Source: Amycolatopsis decaplanina DSM 44594
GTDB lineage: Bacteria > Actinomycetota > Actinomycetes > Mycobacteriales > Pseudonocardiaceae
NCBI RefSeq assembly: GCF_000342005.1
Contig: NZ_AOHO01000069.1
Location: 62,001-126,000 of the forward strand
Reading direction: 5' to 3'
DNA length: 64,000 bases
The notes under the pieces were generated by a model that saw nothing but the letters and a program-made list of their open reading frames with translations, was not told where the DNA came from and ran no database searches. The position numbers and the translations under genes were made by a program. Of the stretch, positions 62,677-64,000 are shown one piece after another; the first letter of the stretch is position 1; each line of letters opens with the position of its first letter.

Positions 62677-64000
62677 TTATGCCGAGGGGTTGTCGTCACC
62701 CCTGGCGTGGCGACCGCGCCGGAATCCGCCTTGCAGGCTGGTCATCCGTTCGCGGACCGCTTCGGGGGAAAGTGAGAGTATCGGCCTCTCCCCTCGCGGC
62801 TTCTCCGGCCTGTCGTCCTGCGACCGGGCCTCGGGAACGACGGCGGGCAGCACCGGCCAGGTCTCCTCCGCGCCGTCCTCCTGTTCCAGTTCGGCGGGCG
62901 TCGGCCAAGCGGGCTCGGGTTCCGGCGCCTTTTCCTTCGGTTCCAGCGGCTTCAGTGTCGGTTCGGTCGGCTCGTCCGGATCCTGTACCGACTCCTCCGG
63001 ATCCTCGCTCACGGCACTCTTCACCGGTTCGAACGAGGGCAAGGAAGGCGGGCCGGGTTCGGCGGGCGAAGGCCCTTCGCGCGGCCCCCCGTGGTCGAAC
63101 CACTGCGAAAGCACGCTCTGGTACTTGGGCATCCGCTCGGTCGGCGAATCCAGCTCGAGATGGCTGGCGCCGTCGTCGTCCGACGACGGCCACTCCGGCG
63201 GGGTCTCGCGCTCGACGACGGGAGCGCGCCGCAGCGGCCCGGGGTCCAGCACGGGCGCGAACCGCGACTCCTCGGCGCTCTCCTCCGGTTCGGGCAGCGG
63301 CGGGACTTCCAGCGGCGGCTCGGGTTCGGGCTCCGGGACGACGACGGTGGCGGGCACGGATTCCGGCATCGGGGCGGGCCGGGGCGCTTCGACGATGAGT
63401 TCGGCGGGCACGACGACCACCGCGGTGATCCCGCCGCCGTCGGCGGACCGCAGGCGGACGTCGATGTGGTGCCGGACGGCCAGCGTCGCGACCACGAACA
63501 GGCCCATCCGCCGGGAGACCTCCACGTCGACCTCCGGCGGGTTCGCCAGCCGCGTGTTGGTCCGGTCGATCTCCGCCTGCGGCATCCCCGCGCCGTGGTC
63601 GGTGATCTCGATCTGCCATTCGCCACGATCGGTCTCGTGTCCCTCGACCTGCACCATCGTGCTCTGATCGGAATAGCGGGTCGCGTTCTCCAGCAACTCG
63701 GAGACCACGTGCACGAGATCGTTGACGGCCTCGCCGCGCACCGCGATCCGCGGCGCCGCACCGATTTCGATCCGCTGGTAGTGCTCGACCTCGGAGAGCG
63801 CGGCGCCGATGATCTCGTCGGCGACCACGGCGCCGCCGTCCTCGCGGACGACGTCGGTTCCGGAGAGCACCAGCAGGTTCTCGCTGTTGCGCCGCATCCG
63901 TGTCGCGAGGTGGTCGAGTTCGAAGAGCCCGGCGAGGGTGTCGGGATCCTGTTCGTCGGCTTCCATGCGGTCCAGCACGGAAAGCTGCCGTTCGACGAGA
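62677..64000 (-). CDS. Conservon-type sensor kinase, C-terminal part
   Basis: The frame is open at the right edge, so the N-terminal sensor, helices and HAMP lie beyond 64000. Present: [40 protein letters not shown] (dimerisation), ATPase N-box LLENATRYSDQSTMVQVEG, ITDHGAGMPQAEIDRTN and MGLFVVATLAVRHHID. A ~240-residue Pro/Glu-rich tail ends RERMTSLQGGFRRGRHARGD, nearly the same end motif as the other kinase ([15 protein letters not shown]). Its roadblock/DUF742/GTPase partners do not follow here; CutC does. Confidence 0.9.
   Translation of the reverse strand, partial: LVERQLSVLDRMEADEQDPDTLAGLFELDHLATRMRRNSENLLVLSGTDVVREDGGAVVADEIIGAALSEVEHYQRIEIGAAPRIAVRGEAVNDLVHVVSELLENATRYSDQSTMVQVEGHETDRGEWQIEITDHGAGMPQAEIDRTNTRLANPPEVDVEVSRRMGLFVVATLAVRHHIDVRLRSADGGGITAVVVVPAELIVEAPRPAPMPESVPATVVVPEPEPEPPLEVPPLPEPEESAEESRFAPVLDPGPLRRAPVVERETPPEWPSSDDDGASHLELDSPTERMPKYQSVLSQWFDHGGPREGPSPAEPGPPSLPSFEPVKSAVSEDPEESVQDPDEPTEPTLKPLEPKEKAPEPEPAWPTPAELEQEDGAEETWPVLPAVVPEARSQDDRPEKPRGERPILSLSPEAVRERMTSLQGGFRRGRHARGDDNPSA

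Overview
The window is high-GC actinobacterial chromosome, most likely a Pseudonocardiaceae such as Amycolatopsis. That placement is inferred from GTG/TTG starts, a conservon, SepH, DUF2530/DUF2537/DUF3027 proteins and an Rpf gene with an actinobacterial-type riboswitch leader. I see no rRNA, tRNA, CRISPR, phage or intact insertion sequence. From memory, the gene order between about 1.8 and 47.3 kb resembles the Mycobacterium tuberculosis Rv0862c-Rv0884c neighbourhood (SepH, DUF2537, SpoU methylase, MarR, DUF2530, MFS, DUF2771, CspB, MoaA2/MoaD2, RpfA, MoaE2/Mog/MoaC2, helicase-associated protein). Lineage-specific genes are spliced into it.

Layout. 0-1.6 kb: end of a two-component system. 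1.8-5.4 kb: SepH, small hypotheticals, SpoU-type methyltransferase. 5.6-12.9 kb: an accessory stretch with a glutamate-cysteine ligase-like enzyme, an iron-regulated heme oxygenase, superoxide dismutase and arylamine N-acetyltransferase, interleaved with decayed genes (serine hydrolase, short-chain dehydrogenase, DUF3800-like). 12.9-25.7 kb: MFS/MarR operon, purine permease, sacsin-like ATPase with DUF3027 partner, lipoproteins, cold-shock protein, HAD phosphatase. 25.8-31.9 kb: TetR plus R2-like ligand-binding oxidase, a repeat-containing secreted protein, acyl-CoA synthetase, PhzF, YccF, phosphoesterase. 31.9-41.3 kb: molybdenum metabolism (ModABC, HTH-TOBE regulator, MoaA, MoaD, MoaE, MogA, MoaC), with a secreted phospholipase-like protein and an Rpf gene preceded by a CRP-type site and a ydaO (cyclic-di-AMP) riboswitch. 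41.4-47.3 kb: secreted peptidase, malic enzyme, helicase-associated protein. 47.4-53.9 kb: a complete conservon (sensor kinase, roadblock, DUF742, GTPase) plus an extra roadblock/DUF742 pair. 54.5-59.2 kb: an ABC importer with two tandem paralogous binding lipoproteins behind matching promoters. 59.3-60.2 kb: a low-GC islet with one small secreted SH3-like protein. 60.2-64 kb: benzoylformate-decarboxylase-like enzyme, CutC, and a second conservon-type kinase cut by the window end.

How parts work together: ModABC imports molybdate for the Moa/Mog genes beside it. The conservon proteins form one membrane-linked kinase/GTPase switch. The two binding proteins probably share one permease pair and ATPase. 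Iron (DtxR/IdeR-type boxes), redox-type (MerR-like), cAMP (CRP) and c-di-AMP signals can each be read in non-coding DNA.

The most distinctive non-coding feature is a set of at least five families of repeated palindromes, nearly all placed within about 20 bp of a stop codon.
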